Positions 8,221 to 15,369 of a stretch of DNA of 64,000 bases are shown piece by piece (the first letter of the stretch is position 1; each line of letters starts with the position of its first letter). Where the stretch lies: assembly GCF_001519055.1 (NCBI RefSeq), contig NZ_KQ954300.1, positions 25,017 through 89,016 on the forward strand, written 5' to 3'. The DNA comes from Novosphingobium sp. Fuku2-ISO-50. Lineage in GTDB: Bacteria > Pseudomonadota > Alphaproteobacteria > Sphingomonadales > Sphingomonadaceae. A program made the position numbers and the translations under genes. The notes beneath the pieces are model-generated. The model searched no databases, was not told the DNA's origin, and was given only the letters and a program-made list of their open reading frames with translations.

Positions 8221-8835
8221 TTACGAGTCGAGCAAACGCTTCTTGAACAGCGCCTTGATCAGCCTGTCTTCGAGAATGCGCCCCGCGACATAAAGCGCGG
8301 CGAAGATCCCCGCAAAGACATAGGCGGGCGTGGGCGACGGTTTCCTGTCGTGCTTGTCCTCACCATCTTTTCCGGCGCCATCTTTTCCGGGCTTTTCGGG
8401 CGCGGGCGCGCCCAGCGCCTTGTCGATCGGGTTCTGCTGGACATCTGCCGCTTTGGCTGCGGGCTTTTGCGATCTTTCTTCGGCTGACGGTTTCTGGTGC
8501 GCGTTGATCGCGATGGTCACCTGAGCAAGGCCCAGAAACAGCAATGGCGCCAGAAAGCAGAACAACAAGGCGCGGCTGGCCAGGCGATAGCGCAGCACCA
8601 GTCCGCCCATGCCGTTTTCGATTCTCAGGACGCCGCCGTCGAAGACGGACATCTTGTCCTGCGCCGCCTGGTCCTTCTTGCGGAACACCAGCGCACCGCC
8701 GCTCCGCTCGCGGCTGGTGCCGGGCAGGCGAAACAACGGGTCGAGCCGGTCGAAGGCATCATCGCCCGTTTGCCCGGGCGCAAGCGCCAGACTGCCTTCA
8801 ACGTGCCAGATCCAGTCGATGAAGCGCAAGTTCAC
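8221..8835 (-). CDS. Uncharacterised membrane protein of sphingomonad type
   Basis: About 204 residues with two predicted membrane helices (ALLFCFLAPLLFLGLAQVTIAI in the middle, PAYVFAGIFAALYVAGRIL near the C-terminus). Between them is a Lys/Pro/Ala/Asp-rich, probably extracytoplasmic linker. The N-terminal part (FIDWIWHVEGSLALAPGQ, later FRKKDQAAQDKMSVFDGGVL) recalls a conserved hypothetical family that I associate with Sphingomonadales; that is memory, not a search. The GTG start at 8833-8835 is preferred because an AAAGGA lies 7 bases ahead. An in-frame extension to 8904 would overlap the hydroxylase stop. It is probably co-transcribed behind the hydroxylase gene. Function unknown. Confidence 0.72.
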   Translation of the reverse strand: MNLRFIDWIWHVEGSLALAPGQTGDDAFDRLDPLFRLPGTSRERSGGALVFRKKDQAAQDKMSVFDGGVLRIENGMGGLVLRYRLASRALLFCFLAPLLFLGLAQVTIAINAHQKPSAEERSQKPAAKAADVQQNPIDKALGAPAPEKPGKDGAGKDGEDKHDRKPSPTPAYVFAGIFAALYVAGRILEDRLIKALFKKRLLDS

Positions 8836-8900
8836 GCGATTTCCTTTAGGCGAAGCGTTTTCGATACCGCCCCCGGCCATGACGGACGGAGCGGTCCCCG

Positions 8901-9881
8901 TCATTCGGCCGGCACCGCCGCCGTTCGGCCAAACCGTTCCCTGAGCGTCTTCCAGCCCTCGGTGAAGGGATAGGTCATCTGTTCGCGGATCGACATGCGG
9001 CGCCCGCCTTCCATGCCCAACAGTTCCGCTTCGCCATCGATGCAGGTGCCGAACATGCGGTCGATGAAGATGTACGACCCGGAATAGTTGCTCCGGGTGG
9101 CTTCAAAGTCCTGCGAATGATGGAGGCTGTGATGTTCGGTGGTGTTGAACAGGAACCGCCACCATTTCGGCGAATTGAAGCGGACATTGATATGCTGGTA
9201 CGTCCCGATCGCCAGGCCGAACGTGCCCGCCATCAAGGCGGCGCGCGGCAGAAAGTCGAAAAAGCCGCCGATACCGAGCCCGATCAGAAAGAGTTCGACC
9301 GGATTGCCGACCGCCCCCTTGTTGACGTTCAACTGCGTTATGTAGTGGTGCACCGAATGGGGCAGCCACAGCGGATACCAGTTATGCATCCCGCGATGCA
9401 TCCAATATTGCCCGAAATCGAAAAGGAACGAGATCAGGAACGCCTGCACCAGCAACGGCAAGCCGGTGAACCACGCAAGCTTGTCCCAATGGAACTGGTG
9501 CTGGACCGCTTTGACCACGGTGTCGCTGCCGATGTAGCTGTCGACAAGGCGAAGAAGCGTATAGGTCAGCCCGACATAGAACAAGTCGGTGGTCAGCTCC
9601 TTCCAGGTCAGGCGCCAGCTTGCGTAGCGCGGGTTCACCCATTCGAGCCCCAGCAGCAGCACTTTGAAGCCGATGCCGATGCCGATCGCGGTCGAGGCCT
9701 TGGCGATGGAATTGGGCGCATAGTACCAGAACGCGAGCAGCGCGAACAGCATCGTGGGCTGGAACCAGGTAAAGAAGGCCTGCTTCACCGGGCCGCCTTC
9801 GACTTTGGGGATGTTTTCCCAGCCCACAATGACCGGCGCCTGGGTTCCGATCACCCTGTTGCCTACGCGAATGCCGTCCAT
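8901..9881 (-). CDS. Sterol desaturase / fatty acid hydroxylase family protein
   Basis: A 326-residue integral membrane non-haem di-iron oxygenase. Its three histidine clusters are intact: HRGMH, HSVHH and EHHSLHH, the set that binds two irons in the fatty acid hydroxylase superfamily. Four to five hydrophobic segments surround them. Members hydroxylate or desaturate sterols, carotenoids, ceramides or alkyl ethers; in sphingomonads sphingolipid or carotenoid modification is plausible but unproven. The ATG at 9879-9881 follows a GGGGG stretch. An alternative in-frame ATG at 9917 adds 12 residues with a poorer ribosome-binding site. It is divergent from the aldo/keto reductase. Confidence 0.87.
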   Translation of the reverse strand: MDGIRVGNRVIGTQAPVIVGWENIPKVEGGPVKQAFFTWFQPTMLFALLAFWYYAPNSIAKASTAIGIGIGFKVLLLGLEWVNPRYASWRLTWKELTTDLFYVGLTYTLLRLVDSYIGSDTVVKAVQHQFHWDKLAWFTGLPLLVQAFLISFLFDFGQYWMHRGMHNWYPLWLPHSVHHYITQLNVNKGAVGNPVELFLIGLGIGGFFDFLPRAALMAGTFGLAIGTYQHINVRFNSPKWWRFLFNTTEHHSLHHSQDFEATRSNYSGSYIFIDRMFGTCIDGEAELLGMEGGRRMSIREQMTYPFTEGWKTLRERFGRTAAVPAE

Positions 9882-9937
9882 CTTGCCCCCGGGATATGCA
9901 AATATCCGCCCCAGCATGTCCGAAATCCCGCCGCAGC

Positions 9938-9993
9938 GTCATACGCCATCGGGCGTACATGATTTCCGCGCAGGACGGGGTGCCGTATGACAG
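9938..9993. promoter_or_regulatory. Nested inverted repeats between divergent genes
   Basis: GTCATAC at 9938-9944 is mirrored by GTATGAC about 40 bases further on. Inside lies the compact inverted repeat TACGCC-atcg-GGCGTA (9942-9957). Both sit between the divergent hydroxylase and aldo/keto reductase genes, where an operator would be expected. No regulator gene adjoins it, so the assignment is speculative. Confidence 0.3.
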
Positions 9994-10085
9994 CGCGTGT
10001 TGGCGTTTGCGTCCGGGTGCCTGTATCTGCTTCAACCCGTATCTGGTTCGACATGCCGCGTGAATCGCCGCAGCAGGAGAGTGAC

Positions 10086-11036
10086 ATGACGCAAGCCCGC
10101 ACGATCGGACAGTCCCCTTTGACCACGCCGCCGCTGATCCTGGGCGGCAATGTGTTTGGCTGGACGGCGGATCGCGCGACGAGCTTTGCCGTGCTCGATG
10201 CCTTTGTTGCCGGTGGGGGCACGATGATCGATACGGCGGATGTCTATTCCGCATGGGTTCCGGGGCATGTCGGCGGCGAATCCGAGACGGTGATCGGCGA
10301 ATGGCTGCGCCATCGCGGGCGGCGCGACGATGTCATGATCACCACCAAAGTCGGGATGCTGCCGATCGGCGAAGGCACCGGGCTGGCGCCCGCGCATATC
10401 GCGGCGGCGATCGAGGGCTCGCTGCGGCGGCTGGGGACCGATTACATCGACCTCTATCTGGCGCATCGCGACGATGACACGCAAGATCAGGGCGCCGTCG
10501 CTGAAGCTTTTGACGCATTGGTCAAGGCGGGCAAAGTGCGCGAGATCGGTGCGTCGAACTTTACCGCCGAGCGGCTGGGCAGCGCGATCGCCGCGCAGGA
10601 CAAAGGCGCGTTCGCCCGCTATCAGGCGCTGCAAAACGAATACAACCTGTTGCAGCGCAATGCCTATGAAGGCGCGGTGCAGGATTTCTGCGTTGCGCAC
10701 GGGATCGGCATGACGCCCTATTACGGGCTCGCCAGCGGATACCTGACAGGCAAATATCGCACGACGGCCGATCTGACCGGGGTCCGCAGCGGATCGGTGA
10801 AAAAATATGTCGATGGCAACGGCCCGCGCGTGCTCGCCGCGCTTGATGCCGTAGCGGCGGCGCATGGGGCAAGTCTGGCCCAGGTCGCGCTCGCCTGGAT
10901 CGCCGCACAGCCGGGGATTGCCGCCCCGATCGCCAGCGCCACGAGCGTCGCGCAAGTCGAGGACTTGCTGGGCTCGATCCGGCTGACGCTGACCGCTGAC
11001 GATCTGGCCGCGCTCGATCTGGCGAGCGCACAGTAA
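10086..11036 (+). CDS. Aldo/keto reductase
   Basis: A 316-residue NAD(P)H-dependent oxidoreductase with the (beta/alpha)8 barrel of the AKR superfamily. The catalytic tetrad is present: Asp49 and Tyr54 in DTADVYS, Lys88 in MITTKVGM and His in YLAHRDD. The GASNFT strand and the IASATSVAQVEDLLGSI cofactor-binding segment are also clear. The start is ATG 10086, preceded by GCAGGAG. The frame stays open upstream to 9987, but that part (rich in Arg/Val/Ser) does not resemble the family. The physiological carbonyl substrate is unknown. Confidence 0.92.
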   Translation: MTQARTIGQSPLTTPPLILGGNVFGWTADRATSFAVLDAFVAGGGTMIDTADVYSAWVPGHVGGESETVIGEWLRHRGRRDDVMITTKVGMLPIGEGTGLAPAHIAAAIEGSLRRLGTDYIDLYLAHRDDDTQDQGAVAEAFDALVKAGKVREIGASNFTAERLGSAIAAQDKGAFARYQALQNEYNLLQRNAYEGAVQDFCVAHGIGMTPYYGLASGYLTGKYRTTADLTGVRSGSVKKYVDGNGPRVLAALDAVAAAHGASLAQVALAWIAAQPGIAAPIASATSVAQVEDLLGSIRLTLTADDLAALDLASAQ

Positions 11037-11138
11037 ACGCCTGATCGGGGCGCGACACCACTTGCAGGCGCCATGGTGCGCTGCCACAACGCGCACCGTT
11101 CCGACATCGATCGATCACAGCGTAAAGGGGTGGCTTTC

Positions 11139-12839
11139 GTGAGCTACGAATATAGCAGCAGCAGCCAGAACTTTACTTTTCCCAACCCGCTGCGCGAACA
11201 TAACCTGTTTGTCGGTGCGGCGGCGGCGGTCGCCGGGCTGACCGGATTTGTCCTGCTGTTTCAGGCGCGCACGGCGCTGCATACCGGCGCGCGTGTCGAA
11301 GCGGTGGCAGCGGCAGCGGTGGCCTTCCTGCTGGTCATGGTCGGCGGATACCTGATGTTTCAGCTGTTCAGCCAATTGCGGTTCTTTTTCGGGCGCGGGC
11401 GTCCGCAAGGCCTCGCCCCGCAGTTGCAGCCCGACCAGACCGGCACGAGCAAGGCCGCCGAAGCCACGATCAAGGAAACCTTGCGCCAACAGGCTCTGGA
11501 ATATCCCGAGCCGGGCGATCCCTTGTCGAGCCTGCTCTATTCGCTGATCCCCGACCTGATCTATTCGCCGCGTCCGGTGCGCGCTTTTGCCGAGCGGCAG
11601 TTTCAGGCCGGCATCCTGACCATGGCGCTGCTGGCGGGTCTGCTGGTTTCGGCGATCCTGGGCGGCGGCGAAGGCGGCGGGCGCGTGTCGGGGTGGGTCG
11701 CGATCATCCTCTTCGTCATTTCCGCGCCGAGCCTGCTCAACCCCAAGGCCGGGGCCCGCGACGGGCTGGGCGCCGAGATCGGCATCAATGTCCTGTCGGT
11801 GCCCAAGATGGCCGGGCTGATCGCCTTTTCCGTGCTCGGCCCGGTGGCGATCGCGATGGTCGGCAATGCGCTGCCCAATCCGCCGTTCGGGATCGGCGCG
11901 ACCACGCTGCTGCTGCTGCTCGTGCTGGCGGGCGTGTTGCATGGGCTGTTCTTTGCCGCGGTGGTGCGCCATCGCAGCCCGGCGCCGTCGACGGCGGTGA
12001 CGATGATCCAGGATACCTGGAACATCTCGGTCAATCCTGCGCTCGTCTCCGCCGAATTCATGCGCGCGATGCAGGACGGCTGGTGGGAAAAGATCCCCAA
12101 TCGCCGCTATTGCCGCATCGATCCGGTGGTCAATCTGCAGGAACGGTCCGGCCAGTTTTCCGGCAGCATCGTCGAAGAGACGCAGCCCGTGCCGTTCGTC
12201 ATCGATGGAAAGGGTGGCGACCGTCCGTTTGCTTCGGGCAATCCGATGATCATCAATCTGATCAACGGCTATGCCCTGCTGCTGACCGTGATCGCCTCGA
12301 TCGCGAGTTTCATGCTGGTCGGCGCGCTGACCGGCGGCGGCGCGGGTATCGGGTCGCTGGTGGCCTGTACCTTGTTCGTCTGGGCGCTGGCCAAGGCGGC
12401 GTTCGATGTGGCGCGGTTTCTGCGCCTGCGCTTCGATTTCCGATCGGACGTGATCTGGATGGACATGAACGGCACGTATGCCGCCGCCGAAGTCGCGCAG
12501 GGCAACCGCTATACCTCGAACCTCCATTCGAGCAGCCAGGTCGTGCAGATCGAAGGCATGACATTCCGCCTGTGGGCCGCCGAAGTGCATACCGTCGCCT
12601 TTGGCAAGGATGGCGCGCGCTATATCCTGTCGATGCTGGGCAAGCCCGATCTGGCCGCCGCGCTCGCGAAGCGGTTGAAGGATTTCATCACCAGCCAGGC
12701 GACACTCGTCTCCGTCGGCAGCAGCGGCGATCAGGAACGCGCGCAACGCACCGGCATGATGAATGCCCAGCTCAATTTCGGCAACGCGCCGATGCCGTTC
12801 GACCGCATCGCGCCGCACACCGAAAGCGACGGGCAGTAA
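11139..12839 (+). CDS. Uncharacterised polytopic membrane protein paired with a YbjQ-domain protein
   Basis: About 566 residues. Two hydrophobic helices lie near the N-terminus (HNLFVGAAAAVAGLTGFVLL and VAAAAVAFLLVMVGGYLMF), four or five more between about residues 150 and 290, and one or two around 385-430. The last 130 residues look soluble. The GTG start at 11139 was chosen for the AAAGGGG site 9 bases before it; the frame is open from 11073. I do not recognise the family. Only 62 bases separate it from the triple-YbjQ gene on the same strand, so the two are probably co-transcribed. A joint role at the membrane is inference from position only. Confidence 0.7.
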   Translation: MSYEYSSSSQNFTFPNPLREHNLFVGAAAAVAGLTGFVLLFQARTALHTGARVEAVAAAAVAFLLVMVGGYLMFQLFSQLRFFFGRGRPQGLAPQLQPDQTGTSKAAEATIKETLRQQALEYPEPGDPLSSLLYSLIPDLIYSPRPVRAFAERQFQAGILTMALLAGLLVSAILGGGEGGGRVSGWVAIILFVISAPSLLNPKAGARDGLGAEIGINVLSVPKMAGLIAFSVLGPVAIAMVGNALPNPPFGIGATTLLLLLVLAGVLHGLFFAAVVRHRSPAPSTAVTMIQDTWNISVNPALVSAEFMRAMQDGWWEKIPNRRYCRIDPVVNLQERSGQFSGSIVEETQPVPFVIDGKGGDRPFASGNPMIINLINGYALLLTVIASIASFMLVGALTGGGAGIGSLVACTLFVWALAKAAFDVARFLRLRFDFRSDVIWMDMNGTYAAAEVAQGNRYTSNLHSSSQVVQIEGMTFRLWAAEVHTVAFGKDGARYILSMLGKPDLAAALAKRLKDFITSQATLVSVGSSGDQERAQRTGMMNAQLNFGNAPMPFDRIAPHTESDGQ

Positions 12840-12901
12840 AGCAATCCTTCAAGCCTTTGTGCTTAAACCCCCGGAGCAAAGCTGCGGGGGGGGCGACCAG
12901 A

Positions 12902-14026
12902 ATGGCCATGGTAACGGGACTGTCGGGCAACGAGATCTATTGCCTTGCGCTCAAGGATTACGCGCCGGGCGAAGTGGTCGTCGGCAACAGCGTCAATTCG
13001 ATGGGCTTTCTGGGGGGGATCGCCTCGGGCTTCAGGGGCGTGCTGGGCGGCGAGATCGAGCCGATTTCGCAGGCTGTCGAGGCCGGACGTCAGGCCGCAT
13101 TCGACCGCATGGTCGGCGAAGCACGCGCCGCCGGAGCGGCAGGCGTGACCGGGGTGACCGGCGAGCTCAGGGATTTTGCCGGCAATACCGAGTTTCTGTT
13201 TGTCGGATCGGCAGTCATGGCGGGCGAAGGCCCCTGCGATCAGCCGTTCTTTTCCAGCGCGGGCAGCGCGCAGGAACTCTATTGCAATATCGACGCCGGC
13301 TATCGCCCGATCAGCCACGTGTTCGGCAATGTCGCCTACAGCATCGGCGTCGGCGGGGGGATCATCGGCTCGCTAAAGACCATGGTGCGCGGCGAGATCA
13401 CCGAATATTCCGACATTTTCAACCACACCCGCCATCTCGCGCTCGATCGCATCACCGCGCAGGCGCGCGCATGCGGCGCCAATGCCGTGATCGGCATCGA
13501 AACCCGCATCATGATCTGGCACGGCGCGCACGAAATGGTGATGACCGGCACGGCGGCCCACAATCCCGTCCTGCCCGCTGCACCCGGCGGCCTGCCGGTG
13601 ACGAGCGACCTGACCGCCGAAGAGCTGTGGGCGATGACGCAGCTGGGCGTCGCGCCGATCAAGCTGCTGATCGCCGCTTCGGTCTATTCGCTGGGCATTG
13701 CCGGCGGGTTCAAGGCAATGATCAAGGCCTTTACCCAGGGCGAGATCAGCGATCTGACCACACTGGTCCATGACGCGCGCGAATCCGCGATCGGTCGGCT
13801 GAAACGCGAAGCCGACGCGCTGGGCGCGGACGATGTCGTGGGCGTGAAGACCTACATCGCCGAAATCGGCAACGGGCTGATCGAATTTCTCGCCGTGGGG
13901 ACGGCGGTGCGGCGCCAGGCCGGGGTCGCGGTGACGACGCAACACTTGCCTGCACAAGCGATCATCGCCGACCGCGATACCTGGATCGAGGACTCGCTCG
14001 GATTTCAGCTCAACCGCAAAAGCTGA
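12902..14026 (+). CDS. Protein with three tandem YbjQ (UPF0145/DUF74) domains
   Basis: A 374-residue protein without a signal peptide. It contains three successive copies of the YbjQ-type domain, roughly residues 20-115, 140-225 and 255-345. Each copy shows the same order: a glycine-rich strand-turn (GFLGGIASGFRGVLGGEI, GVGGGIIGSLKTMVRGEI, GIAGGFKAMIKAFTQGEI), a helix with conserved Asp/Arg (FDRMVGEARAAGA, LDRITAQARACGA, IGRLKREADALGA) and a closing strand ending in GSAV, GTAA or GTAV. Single-domain YbjQ proteins assemble as pentamers and are often described as possible heavy-metal binders. A fused trimer would give pseudo-threefold units. Start ATG 12902 follows a G-rich ribosome-binding site. 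Function unknown. Confidence 0.82.
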   Translation: MAMVTGLSGNEIYCLALKDYAPGEVVVGNSVNSMGFLGGIASGFRGVLGGEIEPISQAVEAGRQAAFDRMVGEARAAGAAGVTGVTGELRDFAGNTEFLFVGSAVMAGEGPCDQPFFSSAGSAQELYCNIDAGYRPISHVFGNVAYSIGVGGGIIGSLKTMVRGEITEYSDIFNHTRHLALDRITAQARACGANAVIGIETRIMIWHGAHEMVMTGTAAHNPVLPAAPGGLPVTSDLTAEELWAMTQLGVAPIKLLIAASVYSLGIAGGFKAMIKAFTQGEISDLTTLVHDARESAIGRLKREADALGADDVVGVKTYIAEIGNGLIEFLAVGTAVRRQAGVAVTTQHLPAQAIIADRDTWIEDSLGFQLNRKS

Positions 14027-14032
14027 ACCCGA

Positions 14033-14581
14033 TCAACGCCCCGCAGGCACCAGGTCGAGCGGCGAATGGCCCAGAGCGACCAGGCGCTGCGCCTGCTTCC
14101 AGTCGGCGGAAAGCCATTCGTCCCAATGGGCGCTCGGCAGGATCAGCGGCAGGCTGACAATCTGCCCGAGCGAGCCTTCGGTGGTCAGAATGGCAAAGCT
14201 GGGCACTTCGGAATCGCGCCAGATCCCGGCAAAGGCAAGAATCGGGCGGCCCGGCGCGACCAGCCAGGTCGCCCGCCCGTCGCGCGTTGCGCAAAACGAC
14301 GTGGCGGGGACGAGGCAGCGGAATTGGGTATGGCGCAAAGTGCCGATCCAGAACGGGCTTTCCAGATTGCGCACATGCGTCACGACCTGAACCCCGCGCG
14401 GCGGCGGCGGAACGCCCCATTGCCGGGGCACCAGTCGGCGCCCGCGATCCTGGCGCACGACCACGGGTGCATAGCCGCCGGGCACCACCGCCCCGCCCTG
14501 CCACGCGTCCTTGCCGGGGTCCGCATCCAGCGCCGCGCCGATTTCGGCAGCGCTCGCATCGAGGCGATAGGGATGAACCAC
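14033..14581 (-). CDS. SRAP (YedK/HMCES-like) protein lacking the catalytic residues
   Basis: A 182-residue homologue of the SOS-response-associated peptidase fold, whose members crosslink abasic sites in single-stranded DNA through Cys2. The fold markers are present (PRQWGVPPPP, RCLVPATSF, AGIWRDSEVPSFAILTTE, LPLILPSAHWDEWL). The active residues are not. Translation starts MVHPYRL with no Cys2, the SFYEW-type Glu reads SFCAT, and the His before the MPxxL strand is missing (QIVSLPLIL). It is also short for the family (usually 210-230). The GTG start lies 2 bases after the stop of the pentapeptide-repeat gene, so the two are coupled. A binding-only role on DNA is possible. Confidence 0.75.
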   Translation of the reverse strand: MVHPYRLDASAAEIGAALDADPGKDAWQGGAVVPGGYAPVVVRQDRGRRLVPRQWGVPPPPRGVQVVTHVRNLESPFWIGTLRHTQFRCLVPATSFCATRDGRATWLVAPGRPILAFAGIWRDSEVPSFAILTTEGSLGQIVSLPLILPSAHWDEWLSADWKQAQRLVALGHSPLDLVPAGR

Positions 14582-14583
14582 GC

Positions 14584-15270
14584 TCAGCCGAGGCGCAGGC
14601 CGAGCTCGGCGAGCAATTGCGCCGCCTGATCGCGCGAAATCACCGCGCCGCGAAACAATCCGGCATCGACCAGCCGCAATCCGCCCAGATCCGCGCTGCG
14701 CAGATCCGCCTTGTCAAAACGGGCCCCTGCCAGATTCGCATCGCGCAGGCTGCATCCATCGAGAACGGTTTCGCGAAAATCGGCCTTGCGCAGATCGGCC
14801 TGCGCAAAATCAACCCGGCGCAGCGTCTGCTTGCGAAACGACCAGCCCGGCATTTTCGTCGCCGTCAGCAGGCATTCTTCAAACCGCACATCGATCGCGG
14901 TGGCATCGGACAAGTCCGCCCCCGTCAGCTTGCAGCCGGTAAACGCGGCGCCTGCCAGCCGCGCCATGCGCAAGGCGGCATTGTTGAAATCGCAGGACAT
15001 CAGCACCGCGTCGGTCAGATCCGCGCCGACACAATCGGCCTGCGCCGCGCGGCACGATTGCCAATGCGTCGCCTCCAGCCGCGTGCCCGACAAGCGCGCG
15101 CGCCGCATATCGCAGCGTTCGAAGCGCCACCCGGTCAGATCGAGGCCCGACAGATCCACCTCGCCCAGATCGCAATCGATCAGATGTGCCGGTCCGAAGG
15201 CAAGCGCAATCATGTCGGCACGAACCAGCGTCTGCCCGGTGAATGTCCGATGGAGGGCAAAGTTACTCAT
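14584..15270 (-). CDS. Pentapeptide-repeat protein resembling Qnr
   Basis: A 228-residue right-handed beta-helix protein built of A(D/N)LxxA-type repeats from about residue 16 to 205 (for example DLSGLDLTG, ADLRKADFRET, ANLAGARFDKADLRSADLGG). Length, and a C-terminal segment VISRDQAAQLLAELGLRLG after the helix, resemble Qnr proteins, which end in a similar YQASLLMERLGI helix used for dimerisation. Qnr and MfpA mimic DNA and act on gyrase/topoisomerase IV. The resemblance is from memory and the substrate-loop regions cannot be confirmed. It is followed within 2 bases by the SRAP homologue. The ATG at 15268-15270 is close to the divergent acylase gene. Confidence 0.8.
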   Translation of the reverse strand: MSNFALHRTFTGQTLVRADMIALAFGPAHLIDCDLGEVDLSGLDLTGWRFERCDMRRARLSGTRLEATHWQSCRAAQADCVGADLTDAVLMSCDFNNAALRMARLAGAAFTGCKLTGADLSDATAIDVRFEECLLTATKMPGWSFRKQTLRRVDFAQADLRKADFRETVLDGCSLRDANLAGARFDKADLRSADLGGLRLVDAGLFRGAVISRDQAAQLLAELGLRLG

Positions 15271-15369
15271 CCCCCTGCCCTATGCGCCGCGCGGCCGTCG
15301 CGCAATGAGGCTTGGCGATCCGGGGCAAGGCCCGCTAGCAAGGGGCAAACCCGCCCGAGGAGCCCTGCC

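Noticed and set aside
11693..12901. Upstream extension of the triple-YbjQ reading frame
   Set aside because: It overlaps the membrane-protein gene in another frame and has the Arg/Gly/Ala-rich composition of an out-of-frame reading.
14287..15369. Upstream part of the very long plus-strand frame ending in the penicillin acylase
   Set aside because: These codons are the complement of the SRAP and pentapeptide genes; the acylase signal peptide and ribosome-binding site put the start at 15370.
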